A DNA stretch of 64,000 nucleotides. Origin: Marinomonas transparens. GTDB lineage: Bacteria > Pseudomonadota > Gammaproteobacteria > Pseudomonadales > Marinomonadaceae. The notes beneath the pieces were generated by a model. The model did not search any database. It saw only the letters and a list, made by a program, of their open reading frames with translations, and was not told the origin of the DNA. Of this stretch, positions 12,375 through 21,415 are shown one piece after another. The DNA lies in the NCBI RefSeq assembly GCF_016463975.1, contig NZ_JAEMNX010000008.1, forward strand, positions 62,001 to 126,000, written 5' to 3'. The position numbers and the translations under genes are program-made. The first letter of the stretch is position 1. Each line of letters starts with the position of its first letter.

Positions 12375-13274
12375 ATGCGACATCAATATCATCCCCTGGG
12401 TTTTGAAGGGTCTCGTATTGCGCAGGGCTTTTGGCGTACCCATGAATGGAATATGTCTGCTTCGGAGCGTTTGGGATTCATTGAAGCCTGTTTGGATTTT
12501 GGGGTGACGACGTTAGACCATGCGGATATTTATGGTGATTACCAATGTGAAGTCTTGTTTGGTGAGGCTTTAAAATTAAAGCCAGCGCTGCGAGATAAAA
12601 TGGAGATAGTGACCAAGTGTGGGATTTTACTGCCTTCTGATAATCGCCCCGATATTGCAGTGCATCGCTATGACTATCGCGCTAAACATATTTTAGAGAG
12701 TGTTGATCAATCCCTTGCTAAGCTAGAGTGCGAATACATTGATACCTTATTGCTGCATCGTCCTAGTCCTTTGATGGATGCCGATGAAATTGCTCAGGCG
12801 TTAGACTTATTGTTTACCCTTGGTAAGGTCAAGCATTTCGGGGTTTCAAATTTTAGTGCTGCGCAATTTGATTTATTACAGTCTCGTCTTGATGCTCCCC
12901 TAGTCGTGAATCAACTTGAGTTATCACCTTTAGCCTTGCAGCATTTTGACGATGGTAGCCTTGATCATGCCCAACGTCATGTTGTGACGCCCATGGCTTG
13001 GTCGCCGCTGTCAGGCGGTGCTTTGTTTTCGGGCAAGGATGAAAAGACGTTAAGGGTAAGGCAAGTGTTAATGGCGATTGCAGAGTCTATGCAAATCTCT
13101 ATCGAGCAGGTGGTTGTTGCGTGGCTTCTGAGACACCCGTCAGGAATTTGTCCTGTTATGGGATCTGGGAAAATAGACAGGCTGCGGTTGGTGGTTGAAT
13201 CTCATGATTTGGTGCTGAGTGATGATGATTGGTTCCGTGTTTGGGTTGCCTCTCAAGGACATTCTGTACCATAA
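12375..13274 (+). CDS. Aldo/keto reductase (YdhF-like)
   Basis: A 299-residue NADPH-dependent aldo/keto reductase of the (beta/alpha)8 type. The catalytic tetrad is visible: Asp in FGVTTLDHADIYG, the Tyr in the same motif, Lys in EIVTKCG and His in DTLLLHRPSPL. NADPH-binding segments near the C terminus are PMAWSPLSGG and VMGSGKIDRLRL. Overall it resembles E. coli YdhF, whose substrate is unknown. ATG at 12375 follows AAAGGAG. It stands alone between aroA and the sensor pair. Confidence 0.88.
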   Translation: MRHQYHPLGFEGSRIAQGFWRTHEWNMSASERLGFIEACLDFGVTTLDHADIYGDYQCEVLFGEALKLKPALRDKMEIVTKCGILLPSDNRPDIAVHRYDYRAKHILESVDQSLAKLECEYIDTLLLHRPSPLMDADEIAQALDLLFTLGKVKHFGVSNFSAAQFDLLQSRLDAPLVVNQLELSPLALQHFDDGSLDHAQRHVVTPMAWSPLSGGALFSGKDEKTLRVRQVLMAIAESMQISIEQVVVAWLLRHPSGICPVMGSGKIDRLRLVVESHDLVLSDDDWFRVWVASQGHSVP

Positions 13275-13436
13275 CCCTTGCTTTAACGTTGGAAGCTGAC
13301 GTGCGATTTTGACTGCTAGATTGATTGTTTTGTTGTGGAGCGTGAGAAAATCGTAGTGTTTCGTAATTTGTTGGCGGAAATGGCGTGGTTATTACTTATA
13401 CTGAAATCATGTTAGTTGCAGATTGAGGGTTCTAAA

Positions 13437-13949
13437 ATGAAACAAAATTTTTTTTTCTATATTACGGTTCTGTTCGCAGTCTTTGCTTTTTCTGGGGCGC
13501 AGGCGAAAGATTTATCTAAACCTAGCGGTAGAGTCATTTTGACCGTGACGGGTAATATTACTCATACCAATACCAATAATGGTACTGCAGAATTTGACCG
13601 TGACATGCTTTTGGCCTTAGGTGTATTGAGTAAAAAAACCACAACACCTTGGTCAGAAGGTGTCGATGAATATCAAGGACCTTTACTTCGGTCTGTGATG
13701 GAAGTCGTTGGTAGCAAATCGAAAACCTTATCTGTGAAGGCTTTGAATGATTATGCTGCGCTAATGCCTGTGCAGGATGCTTACGACTACCCTGTTATCC
13801 TTGCCATGGATATGAATGGTGAGCCGATGAGCGTAAGAAACAAAGGACCTCTTTTCATTCTTTATCCTTTTAGTGATATGCCTAGTTTAAACAATGAAGT
13901 TATCCATAATCGATCGGTTTGGCAGATAAAGTCTATTAATGTTGAATAA
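13437..13949 (+). CDS. Periplasmic SUOX-fold (oxidoreductase molybdopterin-binding-like) protein, no Cys ligand
   Basis: The 170-residue protein has a signal peptide (MKQNFFFYITVLFAVFAFSGAQA) and a single small domain resembling the sulfite-oxidase/YedY-like molybdopterin-binding fold: an early VTGNI strand, FDRDMLLALG, a TTPW segment, GPLLRSVMEVVG, DYAALMPVQDAYDYPVILAMDMNGEPM and the closing GPLFILYPFSD. There is no cysteine in the whole protein, so the usual Mo ligand is absent and catalysis is unlikely. It lies 24 bp upstream of a hybrid sensor kinase. I infer a ligand-sensing partner for that kinase. I take the ATG at 13437; a TTG 21 bp upstream has no benefit. Confidence 0.6.
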   Translation: MKQNFFFYITVLFAVFAFSGAQAKDLSKPSGRVILTVTGNITHTNTNNGTAEFDRDMLLALGVLSKKTTTPWSEGVDEYQGPLLRSVMEVVGSKSKTLSVKALNDYAALMPVQDAYDYPVILAMDMNGEPMSVRNKGPLFILYPFSDMPSLNNEVIHNRSVWQIKSINVE

Positions 13950-13973
13950 TCATTTTCTCTGAGGTTGGGTTTA

Positions 13974-16103
13974 GTGGCGTCTGTGATATCAAAAAGTACA
14001 AAGCGATCATTACCCATTCTGACATTAGTATTTTCTGCGTTGGCTTTTTTGGGCACTGCGGTGATGGTGTTTAGTGAGCTGGTTGAAAAACAACAGGTTA
14101 TCTTATCTGCTGTTAAGGAAGATGCTTTATGGGCGGCTTATCAGTTAGACAGGGAAACCTTAAAGCTAATACATGCTTTGAAGCTGTTTGAGGATATGGA
14201 AAGTGACGAACATCTCTTAGAAGACGCGAGATCCCGCTTTGACATGCTTTACAGTCGGGTCAATATTCTAGCAAAAGGGCAGTTAAGAGATGAATTCGTT
14301 AAGCTCCCTAACGGAGCAAGCACACTTCATTTTTTACAAGAACGCTTAAATGAAATGGATCGTTTGCTTTTTATTGAAGGACAAGCCCCTGATGTTGAAG
14401 GAGTATTAGCCAAAGCGAATAGCTTTTTAGAAAAAAGTGAATCATTTGTTTTAGGTGTATTGGCTTTTCGTTCTAAAGAAAGAGTGGACTCTAGGGCAGA
14501 AACACTAAAGCTATTTTTGTCTTTGGGTTCATCGTTGGCGCTTTTAACGCTAACCATGTCGTTTATTATTGTCATGTTATTTAGGCAGGCGAAAATAAGC
14601 CGAGACTCCTATAAGAAAGCCAAAAGATTAACCATTGAATTAAAAGCAGCAGTAAAAACGGCACAACAAGCTTCAACCGTAAAGTCTAACTTTTTGGCAA
14701 CCATGAGCCATGAAATCCGAACGCCTATGAATGCTATTATTGGGCTGACTCATTTAGTCATTGATAGTGGTATTGATGACAAGCAAAAAATACAGTTAGA
14801 AAAAATTCAAAAGTCGACTGAAAGTTTACTTTTTATTATCAATGATATTTTGGATTTCACTAAAATTGAGTCTGGTAAGATGTCTTTAGAAAAAGCACCT
14901 TATTGTTTAGATGATGTTTTAGATTATATTTATTACCTCAATAAAGATGTTGCTAGTTCTAAAGGGTTAAGGTTTACGGTAAGCAGAGACTTCTCTATTG
15001 CTGGTTTTTTGATCGGGGATAAAATTCGCTTACAGCAAATTTTAATTAATCTGATTAGTAACGCGATTAAATTTACTTCTTCTGGCTTCATCTCGGTAAA
15101 TGTGTACAAGGGTGGTGAAAATTCGCTTATTTTTGAGGTAAAAGATTCAGGTATTGGCATCAGTAAGGGGGCAAATATTTTTGACGCCTTTACTCAGGCT
15201 GATACCAGTACAACTCGGCTTTATGGTGGAACAGGCTTAGGTTTAAGCATCAGTAAGAAGCTTGTTGAGCTACTGGGCGGAAAGGTCAGTTACGATACAG
15301 AAATAGGAAAGGGAACTTGTTTTTCTATTAGCCTTCCTTATCAGCCTGAAAGCGCCTCTACTGACTTAAGCGGAAGTGATTTTTTTGTTGTTGAAAATGA
15401 CACATTAATACGTAGTATACTTTCTTCTCTGCATATTGAACCTATTAAAACCATTACTCTTGATGACGTAGGTGATGTTCAAAAGACTCCAGTTATTGTG
15501 AGTGATGAATGGCTAGATACTAGTGAAAAATATGCTAGTAAGGGACTGCCCCCGCTCTTTTACACTAAGGTGTTAGTGATAGGAATGGATGTTGCTGTTT
15601 CTCGTAAATGTCTAGTAACAAGCTTGATTACTCCTAAGCAAATTAGCGAAAAATTTTTACAAATTAATGTTGATGGGGAAAAGGTCGAAAAAAAATCTAC
15701 CTTATCGCGGTTGAGCGAAAGCCAGTCCATGGTAGGGAAAAAGGTTTTATTGGCTGAAGATAATAAGATCAATGCAGATATTGCTAAGGCACTTTTAGAA
15801 AAAATGAGCCTCTCTGTTGATTGGGTGGAAAATGGTCAGCATGCCTTTGAGCATGCCACCAATAATCATTATGATTTGATTTTAATGGATATTCGTATGC
15901 CTATTATGGATGGCTATGAGGCCAGTGATAAAATTCAAAAGGCGCTTCAAGATAAAAAACCACCGATTATTGCTTTAACTGCAGACAGTTTTACTATGAC
16001 TAATAAATCAATCTCTAAACAAGGCATTGATGATGTGTTATCTAAGCCTATTGATCCTGCCTTAATGTTAGCCAAACTCGAGTCTTGGATGCCTGAAAAA
16101 TAG
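13974..16103 (+). CDS. Hybrid sensor histidine kinase / response regulator
   Basis: A 709-residue inner-membrane hybrid kinase. TM1 lies at about 11-33, a ~150-residue helical periplasmic sensor follows, and TM2 lies at about 183-204. Then come HisKA with the phospho-accepting His246 (MSHEIRTPMNAI), an HATPase domain (LINLISNAIKFT, DSGIGIS, GGTGLGLSISKKLVELLGG), a linker resembling a worn receiver domain, and a C-terminal receiver with the acidic pocket AEDN and phospho-acceptor Asp639 (LMDIRMP). No output domain is present, so phosphate probably passes to an unseen HPt protein. GTG at 13974 follows TGAGG at good spacing; a TTG at 13965 is the alternative. Confidence 0.88.
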   Translation: MASVISKSTKRSLPILTLVFSALAFLGTAVMVFSELVEKQQVILSAVKEDALWAAYQLDRETLKLIHALKLFEDMESDEHLLEDARSRFDMLYSRVNILAKGQLRDEFVKLPNGASTLHFLQERLNEMDRLLFIEGQAPDVEGVLAKANSFLEKSESFVLGVLAFRSKERVDSRAETLKLFLSLGSSLALLTLTMSFIIVMLFRQAKISRDSYKKAKRLTIELKAAVKTAQQASTVKSNFLATMSHEIRTPMNAIIGLTHLVIDSGIDDKQKIQLEKIQKSTESLLFIINDILDFTKIESGKMSLEKAPYCLDDVLDYIYYLNKDVASSKGLRFTVSRDFSIAGFLIGDKIRLQQILINLISNAIKFTSSGFISVNVYKGGENSLIFEVKDSGIGISKGANIFDAFTQADTSTTRLYGGTGLGLSISKKLVELLGGKVSYDTEIGKGTCFSISLPYQPESASTDLSGSDFFVVENDTLIRSILSSLHIEPIKTITLDDVGDVQKTPVIVSDEWLDTSEKYASKGLPPLFYTKVLVIGMDVAVSRKCLVTSLITPKQISEKFLQINVDGEKVEKKSTLSRLSESQSMVGKKVLLAEDNKINADIAKALLEKMSLSVDWVENGQHAFEHATNNHYDLILMDIRMPIMDGYEASDKIQKALQDKKPPIIALTADSFTMTNKSISKQGIDDVLSKPIDPALMLAKLESWMPEK

Positions 16104-16174
16104 CCAGATAAGTGATACTAGCCTACATCACTGTAGGCATTAGCATCTAGAAACCTCGGTGGTTTCATTTTTCC

Positions 16175-16684
16175 TTAGTTAACAGCACAACATTTCTTAT
16201 ATTTCTTACCAGAGCCGCATAGACAAGGGTCGTTACGACCAATTTTCATCGCTTCAGAATTAACAAGTGGGGTGTTTTTCTGCACTTCGTGTTCCCCCGA
16301 AATATAAAACCATTGTCCTTTTACTTTTTTAAATATAGAGCGCTCACTCAGGCGGCCAATGTGTTTGCCTTCTTTAAAGTGAGCTGAAAAAGCAACCACT
16401 CCGGTTTTATCTTTTTCAAGGCCCTCTTCGGTAGCGTTGATTTCTAACTTTATCCATTGGGTCTTCTGATTGCTGTCTTGTATCTCTGCAGCGGTTTGGT
16501 CTGGTGATTCTTTTAATTTTTGTGTTGCCGCAATGTAATCAAAGTTGTTAATAGCAAATGCGGTATAACGGGAGCGCATTAAGGATTCAGCAGTGGGGGC
16601 CGTTCCTGGGTTGTTATGGTACATGCCACAACATATTTCATAGGGACTTCCCGTGCCGCAAGGGCAATATTCTGGGATTGGCAT
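16175..16684 (-). CDS. ychJ: YchJ family protein (UPF0225) with SEC-C zinc motifs
   Basis: A 169-residue member of the YchJ family. It has two SEC-C-type metal sites: [14 protein letters not shown] near residues 7-20 and [15 protein letters not shown] at the C terminus, flanking an NTF2-like central domain ([39 protein letters not shown]). The molecular role is not established. The C-terminal site is of the type used by SecA to bind SecB and zinc. It is monocistronic, facing hybrid kinase and sbcB genes. Confidence 0.9.
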   Translation of the reverse strand: MPIPEYCPCGTGSPYEICCGMYHNNPGTAPTAESLMRSRYTAFAINNFDYIAATQKLKESPDQTAAEIQDSNQKTQWIKLEINATEEGLEKDKTGVVAFSAHFKEGKHIGRLSERSIFKKVKGQWFYISGEHEVQKNTPLVNSEAMKIGRNDPCLCGSGKKYKKCCAVN

Positions 16685-16764
16685 AGATCAACTCCTTACA
16701 TCGCCAAATAGCTATCAAGATGCGTATAATACGTTTTTTATTTAACGGCTAACAGGAATTATTT

Positions 16765-18216
16765 GTGACCTCATCGGTACCGACTTCTTTTTTCTGGTTT
16801 GATTTTGAAACAACGGGAACTGACCCTGCACGAGATAGGCCCATGCAATTTGCTGGCATTCGCACGGATCTAGATTTTAACCCTATTGGTGAACCTATCA
16901 TGCTTTACTGTCGCTTAGCGGAAGACGTTTTGCCTCAGCCTGAAGCTTGTTTACTGACAGGAATTAGCCCGCAAGATGCGAACCGAGAAGGCTTGTGTGA
17001 AGCCGAGTTTATGCAGGCAGTAGAAGCTGAATTGTCTTTGCCGGGAACCTGTGCTCTTGGCTACAACTCGATACGCTTTGATGATGAAGTGGTGCGCTAT
17101 GGTTTTTATCGTAACTTTATCGATCCTTATGCGAGAGAATGGCAAAACAACTGTTCGCGTTGGGACATTATTGACCTAGTTCGCATGGCTTATGCTATGC
17201 GCCCTGACGGTATTGTTTGGCCAAAAGGGGAGGATGGTCAGGTGTCAATGAAGCTTGAGGCCTTGACTAAAGCGAATGACATTGCCCATGAGCAAGCCCA
17301 TGATGCGCTTTCTGATGTTTATGGCACGATTGAAATTGCTAAATTAATCCGTGCCAAGCACCCCAAACTGTTCGATTATTATTTGAAAATGCGTCAGAAA
17401 CACGAGCTACAGCAGTTTATTGATGTAGTACGACTTAAGCCTTTTTTGCATATATCAGGCATGTTTGGTCAGGCTAGAAAATATGCAGCCTTTGTCGTTC
17501 CAATTGCGCCTCATCCGACTAACAAAAATGGTGTCATTGTTTATGATCTCATGGCCGACGCTCAGCCTTTAGTGGACTTGAGTGTTGATGAGATTCGTCA
17601 CCGCGTATTTACTCGTCAAGATGAGCTGGGTGACATGCAAAGATTGCCGTTAAAGGTGATTCACTATAACAAAAGTCCTGCGGTGGCTCCGGCGACTTTT
17701 CTAAAAGATGTGGCGGTTGTAAAGCGCCTTGAGCTGGATGGTGAAGTTTGTCGTCATAATCTTGCCATTATAAAAAGGCAAGCTGGTTTAGCAGCCAAGT
17801 TGAGTGATGTGTTCATGCAAGCAGAACGTCCAATTCTAAAAGATCCTGACCTGATGCTATACGCCGGCGGTTTCTTTTCACGTGAAGACAAGGCTCGAAT
17901 GGAAACGATACGAACAACGCCTGCTAATGCGCTTAGTGAATTAGAAATGTCATTTGATGACCGTCGCTTACCTGAAATGTTGATGCGCTATATTGGTCGA
18001 AATTACCCTGATCAATTAAGTGAGCAGCAAAGGGTTGAGTGGGAAGAGTATCGACAGTTGAGACTGCTAGAACAAGACGGTGGTGGTTCTATTGAGATGA
18101 ACAGCTATTTTGAACGCTTGAACCAGATTGCACAGACGCCAGATTTATCAGCATCTAAGCGGGCAATGCTGCAAGACTTAGCAGATTATGCACAAAGTAT
18201 TTACCCAATAGGTTGA
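16765..18216 (+). CDS. sbcB: Exodeoxyribonuclease I
   Basis: SbcB/ExoI degrades single-stranded DNA 3' to 5' and acts in mismatch repair and recombination. The 483-residue protein starts with the DEDDh exonuclease core: FDFETTGTDPARDRPMQFAGIRTD (catalytic Asp/Glu), GYNSIRFDDEVVRYGFYRN, and the AHDALSDVYGTIEIAKLI motif with its His and Asp. The SH3-like and helical ExoI C-terminal domains follow. The start is a GTG at 16765 with AGGAA at 16754-16758. It is followed 9 bp later by a permease gene, so they may be co-transcribed. Confidence 0.95.
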   Translation: MTSSVPTSFFWFDFETTGTDPARDRPMQFAGIRTDLDFNPIGEPIMLYCRLAEDVLPQPEACLLTGISPQDANREGLCEAEFMQAVEAELSLPGTCALGYNSIRFDDEVVRYGFYRNFIDPYAREWQNNCSRWDIIDLVRMAYAMRPDGIVWPKGEDGQVSMKLEALTKANDIAHEQAHDALSDVYGTIEIAKLIRAKHPKLFDYYLKMRQKHELQQFIDVVRLKPFLHISGMFGQARKYAAFVVPIAPHPTNKNGVIVYDLMADAQPLVDLSVDEIRHRVFTRQDELGDMQRLPLKVIHYNKSPAVAPATFLKDVAVVKRLELDGEVCRHNLAIIKRQAGLAAKLSDVFMQAERPILKDPDLMLYAGGFFSREDKARMETIRTTPANALSELEMSFDDRRLPEMLMRYIGRNYPDQLSEQQRVEWEEYRQLRLLEQDGGGSIEMNSYFERLNQIAQTPDLSASKRAMLQDLADYAQSIYPIG

Positions 18217-18225
18217 GGAATAGAG

Positions 18226-19260
18226 ATGAGTGATCAGCATAAAGGAACCCACTGGCTCGTTAGCTTAGCGGCGTTTGTTATTATTTTGGCAGGACTGAAA
18301 GCGGCGTCGCAGATTGTGGTTCCTCTTATGCTCTCTATCTTCATTGCGATTATTTGTGCGCCTATGATGGCGACCCTGCGTCGACATCGAGTACCAACTT
18401 GGCTTTCTATTCTCTTGGTCGTTGGGTTGATATTAATTGGGATTAGCTCTATTGCATTGTTAGTTGGGTCGGCCATTGATAACTTTTCTGCTCAGTTGCC
18501 CAGCTATAAACTGCGTTTTGCTGAAGAGGTTGCAGGCGCTGTTAGTGCCATTAATGGTTTGGGCTTTCATATTTCCTATGACCAAGTGAAAGGCTACATA
18601 GACCCCTCCGCTTTGATGCAAATGGTCGTAAATACCTTAAGTGGCCTAGGCAGTGCTTTAACCAATTTGGTGCTGGTAGTCATGACAGTGGTCTTTATCC
18701 TATTTGAAGCGGTTGAATTGCCAAGAAAGCTTGCCTTGGCATTAGACGATGCTGCGCAATCTCTAGTTGGTTTTCAGTCCTTTATTAAATCAGTGAATCG
18801 TTATTTGGTCATTAAAACCACCGTCAGTGTTTTGACTGGCGTCTGTATTACGCTTTGGTTGTGGGTGTTAGGGGTAGATTTTCCCATCTTGTGGGGGGTC
18901 AGTGCTTTCCTATTAAATTTTGTTCCTAACATAGGCTCTATTATTGCCGCTGTGCCTGTTGTTATGTTGGCTTTTGTGCAGTTGGGAGCGTTATCGTCAG
19001 GACTCACAGCGCTTGGCTTTTTAATTGTTAATTTAGTGGTAGGGAACTTTATTGAACCGCGTTATATGGGGCGTGGTTTAGGGCTTTCTACGCTCGTGGT
19101 TTTTTTGTCTTTGTTGTTATGGGGCTGGGTATTTGGCCCAGTCGGCATGTTACTTTCTATTCCTTTGACAATCATTGTGAAATTGGCATTAGAGGCGAAT
19201 CCTAAAACTCACTGGTTAGCGATCATGATCGACTCTCATCCAGAAGAAGATAAAGCATAG
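18226..19260 (+). CDS. AI-2E family (PerM/YdiK-type) transporter
   Basis: A 344-residue polytopic inner-membrane protein. Hydrophobic segments are grouped as three near the N terminus (about 10-90), one near 145-170 (LVLVVMTVVFILFEAVELP), and a C-terminal cluster (about 205-330) containing the family motif NFVPNIGSIIAAVPVVMLA and GNFIEPRYMGRGLGLS. The soluble stretch between about 75 and 145 is the usual periplasmic loop. Members export diverse small molecules; the substrate cannot be read from sequence. It starts 9 bp after sbcB. Confidence 0.88.
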   Translation: MSDQHKGTHWLVSLAAFVIILAGLKAASQIVVPLMLSIFIAIICAPMMATLRRHRVPTWLSILLVVGLILIGISSIALLVGSAIDNFSAQLPSYKLRFAEEVAGAVSAINGLGFHISYDQVKGYIDPSALMQMVVNTLSGLGSALTNLVLVVMTVVFILFEAVELPRKLALALDDAAQSLVGFQSFIKSVNRYLVIKTTVSVLTGVCITLWLWVLGVDFPILWGVSAFLLNFVPNIGSIIAAVPVVMLAFVQLGALSSGLTALGFLIVNLVVGNFIEPRYMGRGLGLSTLVVFLSLLLWGWVFGPVGMLLSIPLTIIVKLALEANPKTHWLAIMIDSHPEEDKA

Positions 19261-19354
19261 TTATTTATAATCTCGGTAGCTTAATTTTGCTATATGCTCT
19301 ATAATTTGCGATCAGGTTTAGTCCTCGGAAACTCTTGTAAGGTACATCTATGGT

Positions 19355-19372
19355 GATGGGCCTTACCCCATC
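19355..19372 (+). other. Small hairpin in the deaD leader
   Basis: GATGGG (19355-19360) and CCCATC (19367-19372) can form a 6-bp stem closing the loop CCTTAC. An alternative pairing, GTAAGG (19337-19342) with CCTTAC (19361-19366), would exclude it. The element lies between two near-identical AAGGTACA(C)ATCTA(C)ATG sequences at 19338-19353 and 19380-19397, the second being the likely deaD start. A role in translation control is speculative. Confidence 0.3.
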
Positions 19373-19394
19373 TCATAAAAAGGTACACATCTAC

Positions 19395-21263
19395 ATGTCT
19401 GACGCTGATAATCAGCCTACATTCGATTCGTTGGGTTTAATCGCCCCTGTTCTTAAAGCGGTTGCTGACCTCGGTTACGAGCAACCCTCAGCTATCCAAG
19501 CGCAAAGTATTCCATATCTATTAGAAGGTCGTGACCTTTTGGGACAAGCGCAAACGGGTACTGGTAAGACGGCTGCATTTGCACTCCCGTTGCTGTCTCG
19601 TATGAACGCTGCGGATAAATCGACACAACTTCTTGTCTTGGCTCCAACTCGTGAACTTGCTATTCAGGTTGCTGAAGCATTTCAAAGTTACGCCCGTAAT
19701 ATTCCAGATTTTCATGTTTTGCCCATTTATGGCGGTATGTCTTACGACACTCAACTACGTCAACTAAAACGTGGTGTACAGGTTGTTGTTGGTACGCCTG
19801 GTCGTGTTATGGATCACATTCGTCGTAAAACATTGAAACTAGATACGCTTAAAGCGCTGGTGCTTGATGAAGCGGATGAGATGTTGCGTATGGGGTTCAT
19901 CGATGATGTCGAATGGATCCTTGAGCAAACCCCCCCAACTCGCCAAATCGCTTTGTTCTCTGCAACAATGCCTTCTATTATTCGTCAGGTGGCTAATCGT
20001 CATTTAACTAATCCTAAAGAAGTTAAGATTGTTACTAAGACATCTACTGCAACAACCATTACTCAAAAATACTGGCCAGTAAGCGGTCTGCATAAATTAG
20101 ACGCTTTGACTCGTATTTTAGAAATGAACGAACATGATGGCATGATCATTTTCGTACGTACGAAAGCGGCAACAGTTGAATTGGCTGAAAAGCTAACGGC
20201 CCGTGGTCACGCCTGTGAAGCGCTAAATGGTGATATCAGCCAAAATCTTCGTGAACGTACCGTTGATCGCATTAAAAGAGGTCAAATTGATATTCTTGTG
20301 GCAACGGATGTTGTGGCCCGTGGTCTAGATGTTGAGCGTGTTAGTCACGTTGTTAACTACGATATTCCATACGATACAGAATCTTATGTACACCGTATTG
20401 GTCGTACTGGCCGCGCTGGTCGTTCTGGTACCGCAATCTTGTTTGTTGCTCATCGTGAACGTCGTATGTTGCAAGCTATTGAGCGTGCAACGCGTCAGCC
20501 AATTGAAAAAATGCAATTGCCTACGGCAAGTGACATTAACGAACATCGTGTTAATCGTTTCAAGCAACGTATTACTGACACTATGGATAATGAAAACCTT
20601 GATTTCTTCATGGAGCTGGCACAAAGCTACCTGAAAGAAAACGAAGTTGATCCAGTGAACATGATTGCGGCGCTTGCTCATATGGCACAGGGTAAAACGC
20701 CTTTATTGCTATCGGAAATGGAAGTTCGTCAAGAACGTAGAGAGCGTCGTGATGACCGTGAAGGTTCTCGTGATCGTAATGGTCGCGGAGACCGTGGTGA
20801 TCGAGGAGAGCGCGGTGCACCTCGTGAGCGTAAACAGCGCCCTGTTACTAAAGATGCAATGCCTCTGAAAGATGATCCAGATACGGCGATGACACGTTAT
20901 GTTGTTCAAGTTGGTTACAACAATGGCGTTAAGCCTGGCAATATTGTTGGTGCTATCGCTAATGAAGCAGACATTGAAAGTCGTTACATTGGTCACATCG
21001 AAATTTATGATGACTTTGCGACTGTTGATTTACCAACTAACTTGTCTACAGACGCGTTAGGTAAACTGGGTAAAACTCGTATTTGTGGCCAACGTTCAGA
21101 TATTTCGGTACTTGATGATGCTGAAGCACTGAATAAACGTGCCGCAGCACCTTCAGCAGGTAAACGTCCTTCTGCTGGTGGTGATCGTCGCCCAGGCGGA
21201 GATCGTCGTCCAAGAAGTGATAGCCGTGAACGTCGTCCAAGAGCGCCACGTAAAGACTCTTAA
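19395..21263 (+). CDS. deaD: ATP-dependent DEAD-box RNA helicase DeaD/CsdA
   Basis: DeaD unwinds RNA duplexes in ribosome assembly and mRNA turnover, especially in the cold. The 622-residue protein has all helicase motifs: GYEQPSAIQ (Q motif), AQTGTGKT, PTRELAIQ, TPGRVMDH, DEAD, SATMP, RGLD and HRIGRTGR. The DeaD-specific RNA-binding domain (RYVVQVGYNNGVKPGNIVGAIANEA) lies near 495-570 and is followed by a basic Arg/Gly/Pro-rich tail. I prefer the ATG at 19395, which gives the family start (MSDADNQPTFDSLGL); an in-frame ATG at 19350 would add 15 unrelated residues. A strong terminator follows. Confidence 0.94.
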   Translation: MSDADNQPTFDSLGLIAPVLKAVADLGYEQPSAIQAQSIPYLLEGRDLLGQAQTGTGKTAAFALPLLSRMNAADKSTQLLVLAPTRELAIQVAEAFQSYARNIPDFHVLPIYGGMSYDTQLRQLKRGVQVVVGTPGRVMDHIRRKTLKLDTLKALVLDEADEMLRMGFIDDVEWILEQTPPTRQIALFSATMPSIIRQVANRHLTNPKEVKIVTKTSTATTITQKYWPVSGLHKLDALTRILEMNEHDGMIIFVRTKAATVELAEKLTARGHACEALNGDISQNLRERTVDRIKRGQIDILVATDVVARGLDVERVSHVVNYDIPYDTESYVHRIGRTGRAGRSGTAILFVAHRERRMLQAIERATRQPIEKMQLPTASDINEHRVNRFKQRITDTMDNENLDFFMELAQSYLKENEVDPVNMIAALAHMAQGKTPLLLSEMEVRQERRERRDDREGSRDRNGRGDRGDRGERGAPRERKQRPVTKDAMPLKDDPDTAMTRYVVQVGYNNGVKPGNIVGAIANEADIESRYIGHIEIYDDFATVDLPTNLSTDALGKLGKTRICGQRSDISVLDDAEALNKRAAAPSAGKRPSAGGDRRPGGDRRPRSDSRERRPRAPRKDS

Positions 21264-21287
21264 TTACTGCTTTAGCGGGTAATTAAT

Positions 21288-21321
21288 AAAAACCGAATCT
21301 TGTAAAAGATTCGGTTTTTTT
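21288..21321 (+). terminator. Rho-independent terminator after deaD
   Basis: An 11-bp perfect stem (21291-21301 with 21306-21316) with loop GTAA is followed by a T-run to 21321. Confidence 0.93.
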
Positions 21322-21415
21322 ATGTCTATTACTTTTAGTGGGTAGTTTGGCACTGCCACTTGTTAGATATTCTGTTAAAATCCCGCCAATTTCTTTTCTA
21401 ACGCAAGGGCCAATG

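Noticed and set aside
20325-20681. Long opposite-strand frames inside deaD (also in sbcC and htpG).
   Set aside because: They lack ribosome binding sites and recognisable protein features and sit wholly within well-supported genes; they reflect codon bias of the real gene.
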